Part shown: piece after piece, positions 1-10,372 of the stretch | Numbering within the stretch: the first letter of the stretch is position 1 | How the letters are laid out: each line of letters starts with the position of its first letter | Origin: Nautilus pompilius | Taxonomy: Eukaryota; Mollusca; Cephalopoda; Nautilida; Nautilidae | Direction of reading: 5' to 3' | Length of the DNA: 64,000 bases | Assembly: GCA_018389105.1 (NCBI GenBank) | Contig: JACATO010000311.1 | Coordinates: forward strand, 1,173,501-1,237,500 | Program-made: the position numbers and the translations under genes | The notes under the pieces: generated by a model | Database searches by the model: none | Told to the model about the DNA's origin: nothing | Seen by the model: only the letters and a program-made list of their open reading frames with translations

Positions 1-1364
1 CTGATTATTTTAAAAACTGGCATTGTTGCCACCTTGCTTGCTCATTTCAGATAGACATTTTGTTTTCGCTCAACAATTTAAAGTAAAAATGACTTATACT
101 GACATTCTTTTTAGATGAATATACAGGTCCTCTTTAACTAGAAAATTAGCACACAAACAATGTATCATACAAGCTCTACAGGCTTGGAAACACTCGTTGC
201 TTATTTTATTGTGAGGAATATGTATGCATAGAATAAATGTAAAAATCTGATGCATCTTAACTTCAAATATACAACTAAGTCTTCATTTAACCCTTTCCCA
301 TGCAAAATTCCCAAAAAACATTTGGGCATTGACAAGTCATTTAATGATCACTTCCATCTATGCTATAGAGGGTACATGTAGAAAGATACTGGTCCACATT
401 AACACTTCCTTCTATGTTTAGTGTTTTGCTTTGTTGTGAAAGTGACTTTACTAGTCAAGGTACTTGTGTGACAACATGTTATCTAGTTGCTTTATTTACT
501 TCCTATGTGATGGAATTTGTCACTGAATTCTTTCCATTTGGTGATGTGGAGGTTTTGAGTGTCCATACACCAAATTTATCATCATTCAGCTAGTTGGAAA
601 GCAATAGAGAGATATCAAGAATTGTATCAGAGCCAGAAAACAATGAAAATGGCAAAGTTGTTGAGTAGAGTTAAAGTCATCTGTGACCAATCAACGCGCT
701 GGTGTTTTTGCAGTCCATTAGCCTGATGATGCAAGACCAGTGGATTTCTTCAGCCACAAGGCTGAGGACACTAACCACTATGCCACACAAACCCAGGTGT
801 AGGTGAGCAGAGCAGATGACACCTGGACGGATAGCATCAGGAAGTAGATGAAAGTTTTTGTAGCAGTAAACGTAACTATGGTCTCCATTTTGTTGTTCAT
901 TAAAGATTATTAAAATGAGAATGACAAACTTAGTGTTGCAGGGGTGTCAGAAGTAATAACAGCAGTGAGATTTTAAAAAACTGAATCAGTATTGGTTCTT
1001 CTGTGGCAACAGTTGAGTGATTTTACTTTACATTTTTTAATGATTTTTTCATCTCATTTTCTGGACATATCTCCATTTCATTTGGATTAGTGAACTGGGT
1101 GCTAAGTCATTCCATGAATTTTTAATGCTTCTTTAATAATTTAAATTAGGTAAGCACATTTGTGCAACCATCTTAAAAATTGTTTGAACATTTGCACATA
1201 TGCTGCAATTGTTGTAATTCATCTTTAAAATATTAACAACAAACATATTGAACTCGAAACTTTTTTCCAAAACAAATCAATTAGACAGACAAACCACTGG
1301 AGAGAAAGTCAGATTACTGCAATGACTTTCAAACTCCAGGTATCTAGGCTAAAAGCAGACTTAC
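1..1364. other. SEC61B intron 3 (5' part), no coding signal
   Basis: AT-rich sequence downstream of SEC61B exon 3. I searched it for the missing transmembrane exon on the minus strand and found no candidate. A tRNA-derived SINE-like block lies at about 690-830 (separate entry); the rest shows nothing recognisable. Confidence 0.6.
690..830 (-). repeat. tRNA-derived SINE-like repeat
   Basis: On the minus strand the block starts with a tRNA-like head (GTGGCATAGTGGTTAGTGTC, an A-box-like stretch) followed by a Trp/Leu-tRNA-style arm. The phrase 'actaaccactatgccac' on the plus strand is typical of SINE heads in many animals. The boundaries are approximate and the 3' body is not recognised. Confidence 0.5.
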
Positions 1365-4300
1365 ACTTTAATTCCTGGTGAATCCTCAGTATAAAATCTC
1401 CACATTCCAGCTCCACCACCACCAGTAGCTTTTCTTGAAGTTCCAGATGAAGCAGTTTTCCTAAAATAAAATAATAAATATAAAATAATAGAAAAATTAG
1501 TCCTAGTCTTCATACATAGAGTGCAAAGGGTTCCAAGGGAGATCACCCAAATTTGACCTAAACATCCTCATGAATAACTGTCTGTACAAGTAATTTCCAA
1601 ATAATGCTTAGAGAATTCAGAGATACTATTTTTCAGTTTCCTTCTTCAACCCATTTAGTCCATTCCATTAAGGTTCACAAATTTCTCCATAGTTTTATAA
1701 AGGGTTTTTGAGGAGGTCATCAATGTTGTTCTCACAATGCAGTGCTTGTCTGCTACCTTGAATGATTAACAGGTGCTGATATAAAATTTACTAACATATT
1801 TGCTTTAGATTTCTTTGAAAAGGAATAGATTTTTTAAAAAATCTATAGTTCAATAGTTGTAGATCATGGAAAATAACTTGGCAACACTAGATTATGCTGC
1901 AAAACCAACATATTGCTTGAATACAAAAATTGGTTAAATCTGTACACTCAGTGCAAACCAATGTATAGTTTCTATCCATGTACCACTTGAATAAGTTAAC
2001 TATTTAGCTTTAATCCTGATCTCTTTTTCATCATGAATGCCTTAAAAACAGTTCATAAGTAGTTTTGTTTTGGTATCTGTGTACATTTATGATAGCAGCA
2101 AGTAACCACTACAACATGAAGGCACAAGTAGCATTTTTTCTATTCTGGTGCCCATGCTGAAAAACACAGCAGTGCATTATGGAACACCAAATAACAGACT
2201 TAAACTAAGACTGATTTTCATTGGAAACAGCAGAGGTATCAAACATTTTAGACTTTTGTGTGTTCTGAAAGAATAAAGATAAATTCATAAAATTTTCAAT
2301 CACACAGAATTTCTTTATAATAATCTGAATTAATTTTTAATTTCAGTAAGTACATAATTTTTAAGTTACAAAAAGTAAAAATTTTGGTAAATGTCTAATT
2401 CCTTTGTAAACTAATTAATAACATTTCTAAGACAAAACATGGAATATCTTTAGTAGAAAGTGCCAAATTAGCAGAGAGAAAAATTGCATTAGATTTATCT
2501 ACCAAAAATGATCAGCAAATAAGCTATTCGTTAAAGTGAAGAAAATATAACAAAAAACCTTAAGATGTTTCCTAATTTTAAAAAAGTGTATTTGAATGAA
2601 TACTAACATCAAATTCATCTAAACACAAGATAAAAACATTTTATAAAGATCAAACTAATACGAGTCTTCACATGTGTATATTAAAAAAAAAAAAAAAAAA
2701 AAAAAGATTTATTAAAGTCTACAGTTCTACCACAAATCTAGCTAGCTGTGCTGGTGCTACTGTAGTTCAGATTCTCTTTACAATGACAATTAATTTTAAA
2801 AAAATAAAGCATTACCATAAATTCATTTAATCTTGGAATTTGCTTTTATACCAACTACTACTGTATTTCTCCTCTTTAAGACTTGCACTGGTCTTATTCT
2901 GTCTGGGAGGTTGGAATAATAACTAAGGTAACAAAATTAGTTCAACATATTTAGAAGTGTATAAGATAAAGTACTGCACCTCTGCCTTACAGTGGTGCCT
3001 CCTCCAGACCTTGGAGTAACTGACTTTGATGAAGGACTTCGTCCAGCACCAACATTTGTGGAACTTGGAGCTGCTGGCTGTTAGGATTAAGAAAAAAAAA
3101 ATAAATAAAATGACAATTCATAGTATATTTCATAGATAAACCATTCTTTAAAATACAGCCTAAGATAAAGATTACTTCATTTAAATGTTAGTTAGTGACA
3201 ACAGAAGTAGACAACAAATGTAAAGAAGATAGATAAGTGTTAACATTGTCATTTGGAAGTATAAGCAGCAGCAGTTCTCTATTTATGAATAAGGTTGAAC
3301 TATTTTACATTGATAGTTTCTTTCTAACACTCTTACATTATTTATAAAGTAAAAAAAAACAAAAAAAAACCCTCTCTAAGCACTTTTGTACATTGTTAAA
3401 AATCAGTATAATTTTAGCACATGCGGGTCTCCAATAAAAAAGTCATTTGTGTCAGACAGATTTCTGATTCACCAATAAAATTTTTAAAGCGGCTAAATGT
3501 CACTTTACTCACACAATCTCAGACATTTTGGGTAAAGAAACACACTGAAGACTTAAAAATGGCTGAGTTAGTAGCCATTCAGAGTGAAGCAAGCTAAACT
3601 AAAACATCCATCTAGCAGTTTACAAATTAGTTTATTCTATACAAGTCTTCTGGACAAACTCTCAAATCTGATACTTCAAACCAATTTAGAAAAGTTTTAC
3701 AATATATTCCATTTTCAAAGATATATTTGTTACAGTTGCTATAGTAAAAATCAAAACTTACTAAATGTGCTAAAACAGACAAATTTTTTTCCTTATTTAT
3801 TTCTTCTTCAAACCTGTGCACCAATGTCAGGACATAAGGCATCACCAAAGAACACACCTCCCACCATATTTTCTTAAACCAAATCAACAGGTGAGTAATT
3901 ATTTTCTGTTTTTTTAATTTCAAGATAATACTTGTTTGAAAAGAATGCCATAAGAAATTTTGCATATTTATAAAATTTGACATATTCATCCAAAACATGC
4001 AGTTAACACAATTTTCATCTGACATGCCATGGTCAGATTACCTACCATATTTGAGAAAAATGTAACAGAAAATACGCAGAAAGGTCACCAATGAATCCTT
4101 AAATATTTCATGTTTATGTATACTATTCCCCCCACCAAAAGTTAATCATATAAAGATCAGATAGGAAAAAATATTTTGGTAAATACCAATAACTGAAAAA
4201 AAAAAATATTGAATTGTTTTCACAAATAGTGATATAGAATTTCATTCTTTAAGACTTGTAATTATGTCTTTCTCAAATTTTCTTTTAACAGAGTGATTAA

Positions 4301-6346
4301 TTAAAAATATTAATTCAGGGAACAAATATAATCAATGATCATTCTGAAATGATAAAGGAATTAAGTTCCATCAAATTTTATTTCCAAACATATTCACTAC
4401 TATTTTCAAAATTGTAAAAAAAAAAAAATTTCTGTTCATTGTACACAAAACAGAAACAATTATCCCTAATTGTTTCTAAATAGCTGTAGCTTCATAGCAA
4501 CTTATGCAATATCAGATTGTGTGATGTATGCCTGCTTTCATTTTGTTTATACAAATAAAAGGTGGCACCTCGTACTTTGCAATTAAGACAAAAAAGATAA
4601 AGTTGTCACATTGGTAAAAATAGCTGTTTTACAACCAACAGTCAGCGCAGAGCCAAAACAGCTGTCAAGACAACATCCTTAAGCATACCTATGTAGGGTC
4701 GCAATTTGGTTCAACTGGCGCGTCTCCCCTCCATCTAACTTGTCTATTTATTTTGCTTAGTTAAATTCTCCAGTTTCCATTTCTTTACTTTCATCCTTGA
4801 TAGTTATCATACCTTAGCAGCTTCACTGACAGCTGTATGACACAGATTATTCGATTTTAAAACGGCATGACGACGACAAAGTTCACATCCCTCTTCGTAC
4901 AGTGCGCCCCCCCCCACCGCAGGCCATTCTCCGAGACTTACAAATTTCGCACCTAGAAAGCATTTGAATTTAAACGCAATTGTCTGTGCCCTACCCGATC
5001 GCTAATCTCTCTTGGAATTGTCTGTGCCCTGCCTGATCGCTAATCTCTCTTGGAATTGTCTGTGCCCTGCCTGATCGCTAATCCCTCTTGGAATTGTCTG
5101 TGCCCTGCCTGATCGCTAATCTCTCTTGGAATTGTCTGTGCCCTGCCTGATCGCTAATCTCTCTTGGAATTGTCTGTGCCCTGCCTGATCGCTAATCTCT
5201 CTTGGAATTGTCTGTGCCCTGCCTGATCGCTAATCTCTCTTGGAATTGTCTGTGCCCTGCCTGATCGCTAATCCCTCTTGGAATTGTCTGTGCCCTGCCT
5301 GATCGCTAATCTCTCTTGGAATTGTCTGTGCCCTGCCTGATCGCTAATCTCTCTTGGAATTGTCTGTGCCCTGCCTGATCGCTAATCTCTCTTGGAATTG
5401 TCTGTGTCCTGCCTGATCGCTAATCTCTCTTGGAATTGTCTGTGCCCTGCCTGATCGCTAATCCCTCTTGGAATTGTCTGTGCCCTGCCTGATCGCTAAT
5501 CTCTCTTGGAATTGTCTGTGCCCTGCCTGATCGCTAATCCCTCTTGGAATTGTCTGTGCCCTGCCTGATCGCTAATCCCTCTTGGAATTGTCTGTGCCCT
5601 GCCTGATCGCTAATCTCTCTTGGAATTGTCTGTGCCCTGCCTGATCGCTAATCCCTTGGAATTGTCTGTGCCCTGCCTGATCGCTAATCCCTCTTGGAAT
5701 TGTCTGTGCCCTGCCTGATCGCTAATCTCTCTTGGAATTGTCTGTGCCCTGCCTGATCGCTAATCCTCTTGGAATTGTCTGTGCCCTGCCTGATCGCTAA
5801 TCTCTCTTGGAATTGTCTGTGCCCTGCCTGATCGCTAATCTCTCTTGGAATTGTCTGTGCCCTGCCTGATCGCTAATCCCTCTTGGAATTGTCTGTGCCC
5901 TGCCTGATCGCTAATCTCTCTTGGAATTGTCTGTGCCCTGCCTGATCGCTAATCCCTCTTGGAATTGTCTGTGCCCTGCCTGATCGCTAATCTCTCTTGG
6001 AATTGTCTGTGCCCTGCCTGATCGCTAATCCCTCTTGGAATGTCTGTGCCCTGCCTGATCGCTAATCTCTCTTGGAATTGTCTGTGCCCTGCCTGATCGC
6101 TAATCTCTCTTGGAATTGTCTGTGCCCTGCCTGATCGCTAATCTCTCTTGGAATTGTCTGCAAACCTGGTGTTACAGGTTACTGCTGAGGCTGCCCCGCC
6201 GAGTCTCTAGGGGCGACCTGACACGGGCTTCATCGCCTCCCACCATCCGGAACTGGGCTCGTTCTTGGGCTGAGAAACTTCGCTACTCCCTGCAGGGCGG
6301 GTAGAGGAGGAGGAGGGTTGGGGGGAGGGGTAAAAAGACTCACCAT
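1365..6346 (-). CDS. SEC61B: SEC61B, Sec61 translocon beta subunit (partial: exons 1-3; last exon off the left edge)
   Basis: Small tail-anchored subunit of the ER Sec61 protein-conducting channel. Exons on the minus strand: 6346-6344 (the ATG alone, followed by donor gtgagt), 3077-2980 and 1460-1365. They join in frame (phases 0, 2, 2) to give 65 codons plus two bases of the next. The cytosolic part is unmistakable: a Ser/Gly/Thr-rich N-terminus with [10 protein letters not shown], then TTVRQRK, and the family signature [15 protein letters not shown] at residues 52-66. The human protein is 96 residues, so about 30 C-terminal residues, the single membrane anchor, are missing; nothing in 1-1364 encodes them, so the last exon is taken to lie beyond the window. 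The first intron directly after the ATG matches my recollection of the human gene. The gene is divergent from the caspase gene across a shared CpG-rich region. Confidence 0.93.
1461..2979. other. SEC61B intron 2, no further gene
   Basis: AT-rich intron between SEC61B exons 2 and 3. It contains a 25-base poly-A run around 2681-2705, but no coding signal, RNA gene or transposon that I can support. Confidence 0.6.
3078..4977. other. SEC61B intron 1, distal part
   Basis: AT-rich, with homopolymer A runs. Open frames here (for example about 3627-4025 minus) have biased composition and match no family I recognise. Towards 4870-4930 the GC content rises, with a run of nine C's, just before the 38-bp array. 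Confidence 0.5.
4978..6163. repeat. 38-bp tandem repeat (satellite), about 31 copies
   Basis: Head-to-tail array in SEC61B intron 1. The 38-base monomer starts TTGGAATTGT and carries CTGATCGCTAAT near its end. The first copy is divergent (CTACCCGATCG) and the last breaks off after GGAATTGTCTG. Copies are nearly identical; most variation is at one site, where the tail is CTCTC or CCCTC. A few copies are one or more bases short. Copies 3-7 and 8-12 both follow the order C,T,T,T,T for that site, suggesting a 190-base higher-order unit. No reading frame runs through the array, since 38 is not a multiple of 3. Confidence 0.97.
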
Positions 6347-6477
6347 AACGCAGCAGGTCCGACGATAAGCTTGCCAAGAAAAAATACCACCTAAGGATAC
6401 TGCTACGTTGCAAAACTGAGAGAAAGACGACTGCGGCGCCACCTACATTAAGGGACCACAACTCCCCGCGTTTGTTA

Positions 6478-6573
6478 TAAAAAAAAAACAAACAAACAAA
6501 CAAACAAATCGACCTTAATTTAAAAAAAACAAAAACAAATTAAAGAGTTAAACAACAACAACAACAACAACAA
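6478..6573. repeat. simple A-rich and CAA repeats inside the promoter region
   Basis: A-rich AAAC-type units (about 6480-6507) are followed by another A-rich stretch and eight or so AAC units (about 6550-6573). They separate the SEC61B leader from the GC-rich segment facing the caspase gene. Confidence 0.85.
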
Positions 6574-7049
6574 CCGAAGGTAATAATTTCGAAAATGGAA
6601 CTGCTCTGTTAGTTTTCTTTAAAGACTGTACGGAAGACGAGTAGGAAGCATATTTCGAGCTGGAGGGAGGTAACTGCGGCACTTCCGCTGAGCTGTCCGA
6701 GAGAGAGAGGCCGCACGCAGGTAGGTCCGGTCCGGTCCGGTCCGCTCTCACCTGTACTTCGTCGCCGGTGTCGTCTGCTGGGAGGGAGAAGGTTCAGTTT
6801 TTACAGTCTATTTTCTTTTTTATATCGCAACCGACGGCCGATATGAGATTATTTGGGGGATAGTGAAAGTAAGAACGCACAAACAGACACGAGACGGGAT
6901 GAGGAAGAGACGAGACGGGAGCGGCTGTGGTGAGGTAAGCCAGCCACCTTTACCTTTACCTCTACCTCTGGCTGGTGGGGTGGGGTGGGTAGCGTGGGAA
7001 ATCCCGCCGTCTATTTTTGGTCATCTGAGGGATATTTCACCTGGAAGGT

Positions 7050-7291
7050 GTCGTCGGGAGGAGCGGATTAGCAAATTAGCAAATTCCAGATTATTTTTGT
7101 TCTCTCTTCTCCGGTAAAAAAGAAAAGAAAAACAACAACAACTGCTCAGGTCGGCCAGGTAAAAAAGAAGACGAGAAGAAAAACCCTGGCGGTTACTCCC
7201 CAGGTAGTAGCCAGGGCCCCGCCATCTTTGGAGGCGATCAGGTGGTGTGTGTGTGTCTCTCTCTCTCTCTCAGAGATTTGGCAGTTTACAG
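7050..7291 (+). other. candidate 5' non-coding first exon of the caspase gene (right end at 7291)
   Basis: The coding start at 10077 follows an acceptor (tttctag, ending 10045), so an upstream leader exon is required. The best donor is CAG|GTGAGC at 7291/7292. A second good donor, GAG|GTAAGC, lies near 6936. The left edge is a guess; only the donors and the acceptor are seen in the sequence. Confidence 0.4.
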
Positions 7292-7769
7292 GTGAGCTTG
7301 GTTTTTAGGCAGGTGCGTATTCTTCATGTAAGCTGGCGTTATCATCTGCCAAGTTCGTAGAAGGAAAATCTCTTCGCCAGTTTGTAAAAAATGTATAAAT
7401 ATGCCTGAATGTGGCTTTAGCTCGGGGGGAACCTTCTGTTCTGGGTGCTTGTTTTCGTGCCGGGGTAGACAGACGGCTGGCCGGCCATAATTTCTTAATC
7501 TTCACTCTGCTGCAGGTATGGGGGCGGTGAATTTATTTAAAGCTCTCTCTCCAGATCTTTGATATAGTGGCGATGACAGTGAGATTTAATACAAGTTAAG
7601 CCTAAAACTGAAAGAAAATAGTTGTGGTACAAAACACAGGCCTAAGTCTGTTGTTGTTGTTATTATTATTATTATTGGGAGTATATTTTCTTTTTACACC
7701 ATAGTAAATTATTTTTTATTAATGACTAACAAATAGTTATATTTGTATGTGAAAAATAATATTAACATT

Positions 7770-8930
7770 ATTCATGCTTTTAGCAGACAAAATTGTATTT
7801 TTGTAGAATTTTTTTCAGTTTTCAGAGTAATCAGAAAAATGCATTTTTGCATCTCATTTTTAGATTTGAATGTACTGAATTGCTTGAGGTAGCCATCTGC
7901 TGTCAATTTTACTTTATCAGTTGATTCATCTTTAACTTCAGATAAGTCAGCTGGTAACACATTTATTTGTTTTTGAATATCAACTAATGAGTGGAATTGC
8001 AGTGTAAATTTAGCATGGCACAGTGGCGTTATATGATCTTGGAAGAAGTTAAGTTTTTTGGAAACTTTTTGCACATTTGCATAGCACTTAAGGCTATCTC
8101 AGAAAGTTAATCAAAATCATTGACAAGAACTAAGAAGTCTTGCATTACTTGAATTTTGGAAACAGTACTTTTAACTGTGAGGTTGAGTGAGTGCATCTGA
8201 CTTGCCAAAACTTGAGGCTCCATGTCTTGATTTCACTTTGACACCTTACTCGACTGTACACTCAGTTAATTCATCATCGTAACATTCTTTACGAATATAT
8301 GCACCTAAATTTAGATGTTGAATAATGTCCAGAATTGTCAGTGTTGATTTTTGCATATCTTTTAAGGGCATGATGTTCTAGCATGTTCTTGTCCCTTTTC
8401 AAATTCTGAGAAACAGTCTCACTGTAATGTACATCTGTTCAATACACATTATATCTGTTGTTTCATCTGCCATCTTGGAATAGTACTTTCCTTTGATAAT
8501 TGTGACAAATTTTTGTAATAATGAATGAGTAATAAGTTCCCTGAATTTCTGGTGAACTTCAAGTTGTCTTATTTAGCCAGTACATCAAATCACCATTATC
8601 ATGACTGCTGAGTTTGAGTAACTGTCTGAAATTTGAATCAGCAGCATTCATTTCTATTTTGAATGGATGTTCCTTCTTTTGCAAGAAATTGTAGGCACTT
8701 TTTTGCAAGTTTTCTTTTGGATTCATGTTGTGAGCTTAGCTGATAGCAAATATTCACATTTGACACCAGGCACTCAAATTCATATATAGCATCAATAAAA
8801 TAGAAGGTGAAAAAAAGAGGTACTTCTGAACTTTTTAAAATTTTAGAAAATTTTTGTGGAGCAATTGAATGTTTTTTTCTAAAAAATTCTAAAGGAGAAA
8901 ACAAGTTGTTTCATATGTGATGTTAAATTT
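7770..8930 (-). pseudogene. decayed DNA-transposon (hAT-like) transposase fragment
   Basis: On the minus strand, two broken open stretches (8904-8638 and 8074-7772) are separated by stops. The second has the feel of a hAT transposase middle region (LTADGYLKQFSTFKSKNEMQK, following a segment on substrate-line spacing such as CHAKFTLQFHSLVDIQ). No terminal repeats were found. The hAT assignment is tentative; 'dead mobile-element ORF' is the safer reading. It lies in the intron between the caspase leader and the first coding exon. Confidence 0.4.
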
Positions 8931-8999
8931 GATATTCATTAAATAAAAACAGAACAGTTTGAATAAATCACCAATGTTATTATGCAACACAAAAAATAC

Positions 9000-9560
9000 A
9001 GGTGTAGTATGATTACAAGATCAGCGGGCAGGTTAACCATAGCCCATAGAAGTACAGTGTCTATCAAATGTTAATGAGGCTATAATTCACGCTGAATGGC
9101 AGCAAGAAGATAGTTTGGATGCCTGTGGGCCGTTGAGGAAGGAAGCTGATTGGTTTTGGTCCATCTCAGTGGTTTGGTAGGGTTATCTTCAGCAGGGTAA
9201 TTGGATGTCACTAAAGCCTGATGATCTCTAGTTTGGTCTTTTTTCCACACAGTCAGTGTTTGATGGCTGTAGAGTGGAACCTGAAGTGACGCCATTCTTC
9301 TACACTTGTCTGCTGCTACCACTGAAGCTCTTGGTTCTTACTCTCTGTACTGGTCTTATACACATTAGTTTGTTTCACACCTGCATGGCCCAGGGTTATT
9401 TGGACAATGACCACCTCTGCCTCCATTTTTCATTCTTGACCAACCCCTACACTGTTGCCCAATAACCTTACCTTCTAAGATGCTGCAACACCAGAGAATA
9501 ACAACAATGCCATAACAATGTCAGCAGCAGGAAGGGAGATAACTGTATGTATGTTATAAG
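9000..9560. repeat. possible dispersed repeat, unidentified
   Basis: A stretch of higher GC content and non-intronic texture in the first caspase intron, open in short frames on both strands. I recognise no protein family or terminal repeats. It is listed because its base composition differs from the flanking intron. Confidence 0.25.
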
Positions 9561-10045
9561 AAAACTTGAGAGCATACAAAACTTGCTAGTGCTGAGAAAT
9601 GAGTCTGATACTTATGATTTTAAAGAAAATATTTAAAATAGCATTCATTTTGGGGTGAAAAAAGGTATATTTTGTACAACCTAAAAATATATTGGAGATG
9701 TAAGTGTACCTGTTACACACCCCAGGATTGATCTATTGATACAAAACGTTTTTTAAAAAAAAAAAAATTTTAAATAATTTTGAATTATTCTTTTTCTAGT
9801 TTTTCAGATGCTGTTACATTTTTAAGTTAAAGGATTAGCTGTAAGTCCTGCTTAATTACTTTTTTTATTGTTTGTAATTTGTTCAGAAAATTAATTTATT
9901 AATGAGATTTGGACCATTTTTGAATAAGTCTGCAATATCTTTCTTTTCTGTAAATTTAAATGCATTGCAATTTTGCACTTAATTTTAGTAAAACTATATA
10001 TCTGCATGTTCATTTCTTTTTGATTTTCATTATCTTAATTTCTAG

Positions 10046-10372
10046 GTGATTCGGAAACAAAAACATACCTAGAACAATGCAGGCGGATTCCGTAAAGGTA
10101 AACTCATGTTTGGTGAGTTTGAGTGAAGAACTGGTATGCAGAGATGTTGAAAAACTCAAGTTTATTTGTCAAGAATTTGTGTCAGCATCAAAGCTGGAAA
10201 ACTTGAAAAATAGCCTGGAGCTGTTTGATATTCTTCAACAAAGGAGAGTCATAAGTAAAGACAATATGCAATTTTTGGTAGAGTGTTTAAAAGTGATTGG
10301 AAGGCTGGACTTACTGAAGCTGGTGGACTATGATGCTAATGCCAGTTCTTTTGTACAAGTGTCAGAGTTCAG
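10046..10372 (+). other. caspase exon with DED1 and the start codon
   Basis: Acceptor at 10041-10045, 31 bases of leader, ATG at 10077, donor AG|GTAAGT at 10372. The encoded residues 1-98 form DED1: [20 protein letters not shown] is helix 1-2, and [10 protein letters not shown] carries the conserved charged triad region. Confidence 0.9.

Larger units (their letters stand above)
6344..7291. promoter_or_regulatory. CpG-rich divergent promoter region for SEC61B (minus) and the caspase gene (plus)
   Basis: GC content and CpG frequency jump above the AT-rich surroundings. SEC61B starts leftward at 6346. A non-coding first exon for the caspase gene must start rightward, because its coding exon is preceded by a splice acceptor at 10045. 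Motifs seen: an ETS-like core in CACTTCCGC (6680-6688); a YY1-like AAGATGGCGG on the minus strand (7219-7228); four tandem TCCGG units (about 6725-6743); and CA- and CT-rich simple repeats. There is no convincing TATA box. Start sites cannot be fixed from sequence. Confidence 0.65.

Noticed and set aside
3627-4025. 132-codon open frame on the minus strand
   Set aside because: Low-complexity, AT-driven composition inside SEC61B intron 1, with no family resemblance and a competing frame on the other strand.
4978-6163. Direct repeats resembling a CRISPR array
   Set aside because: The repeats are contiguous with no unique spacers, and the surrounding genes are animal genes with introns; it is a satellite.
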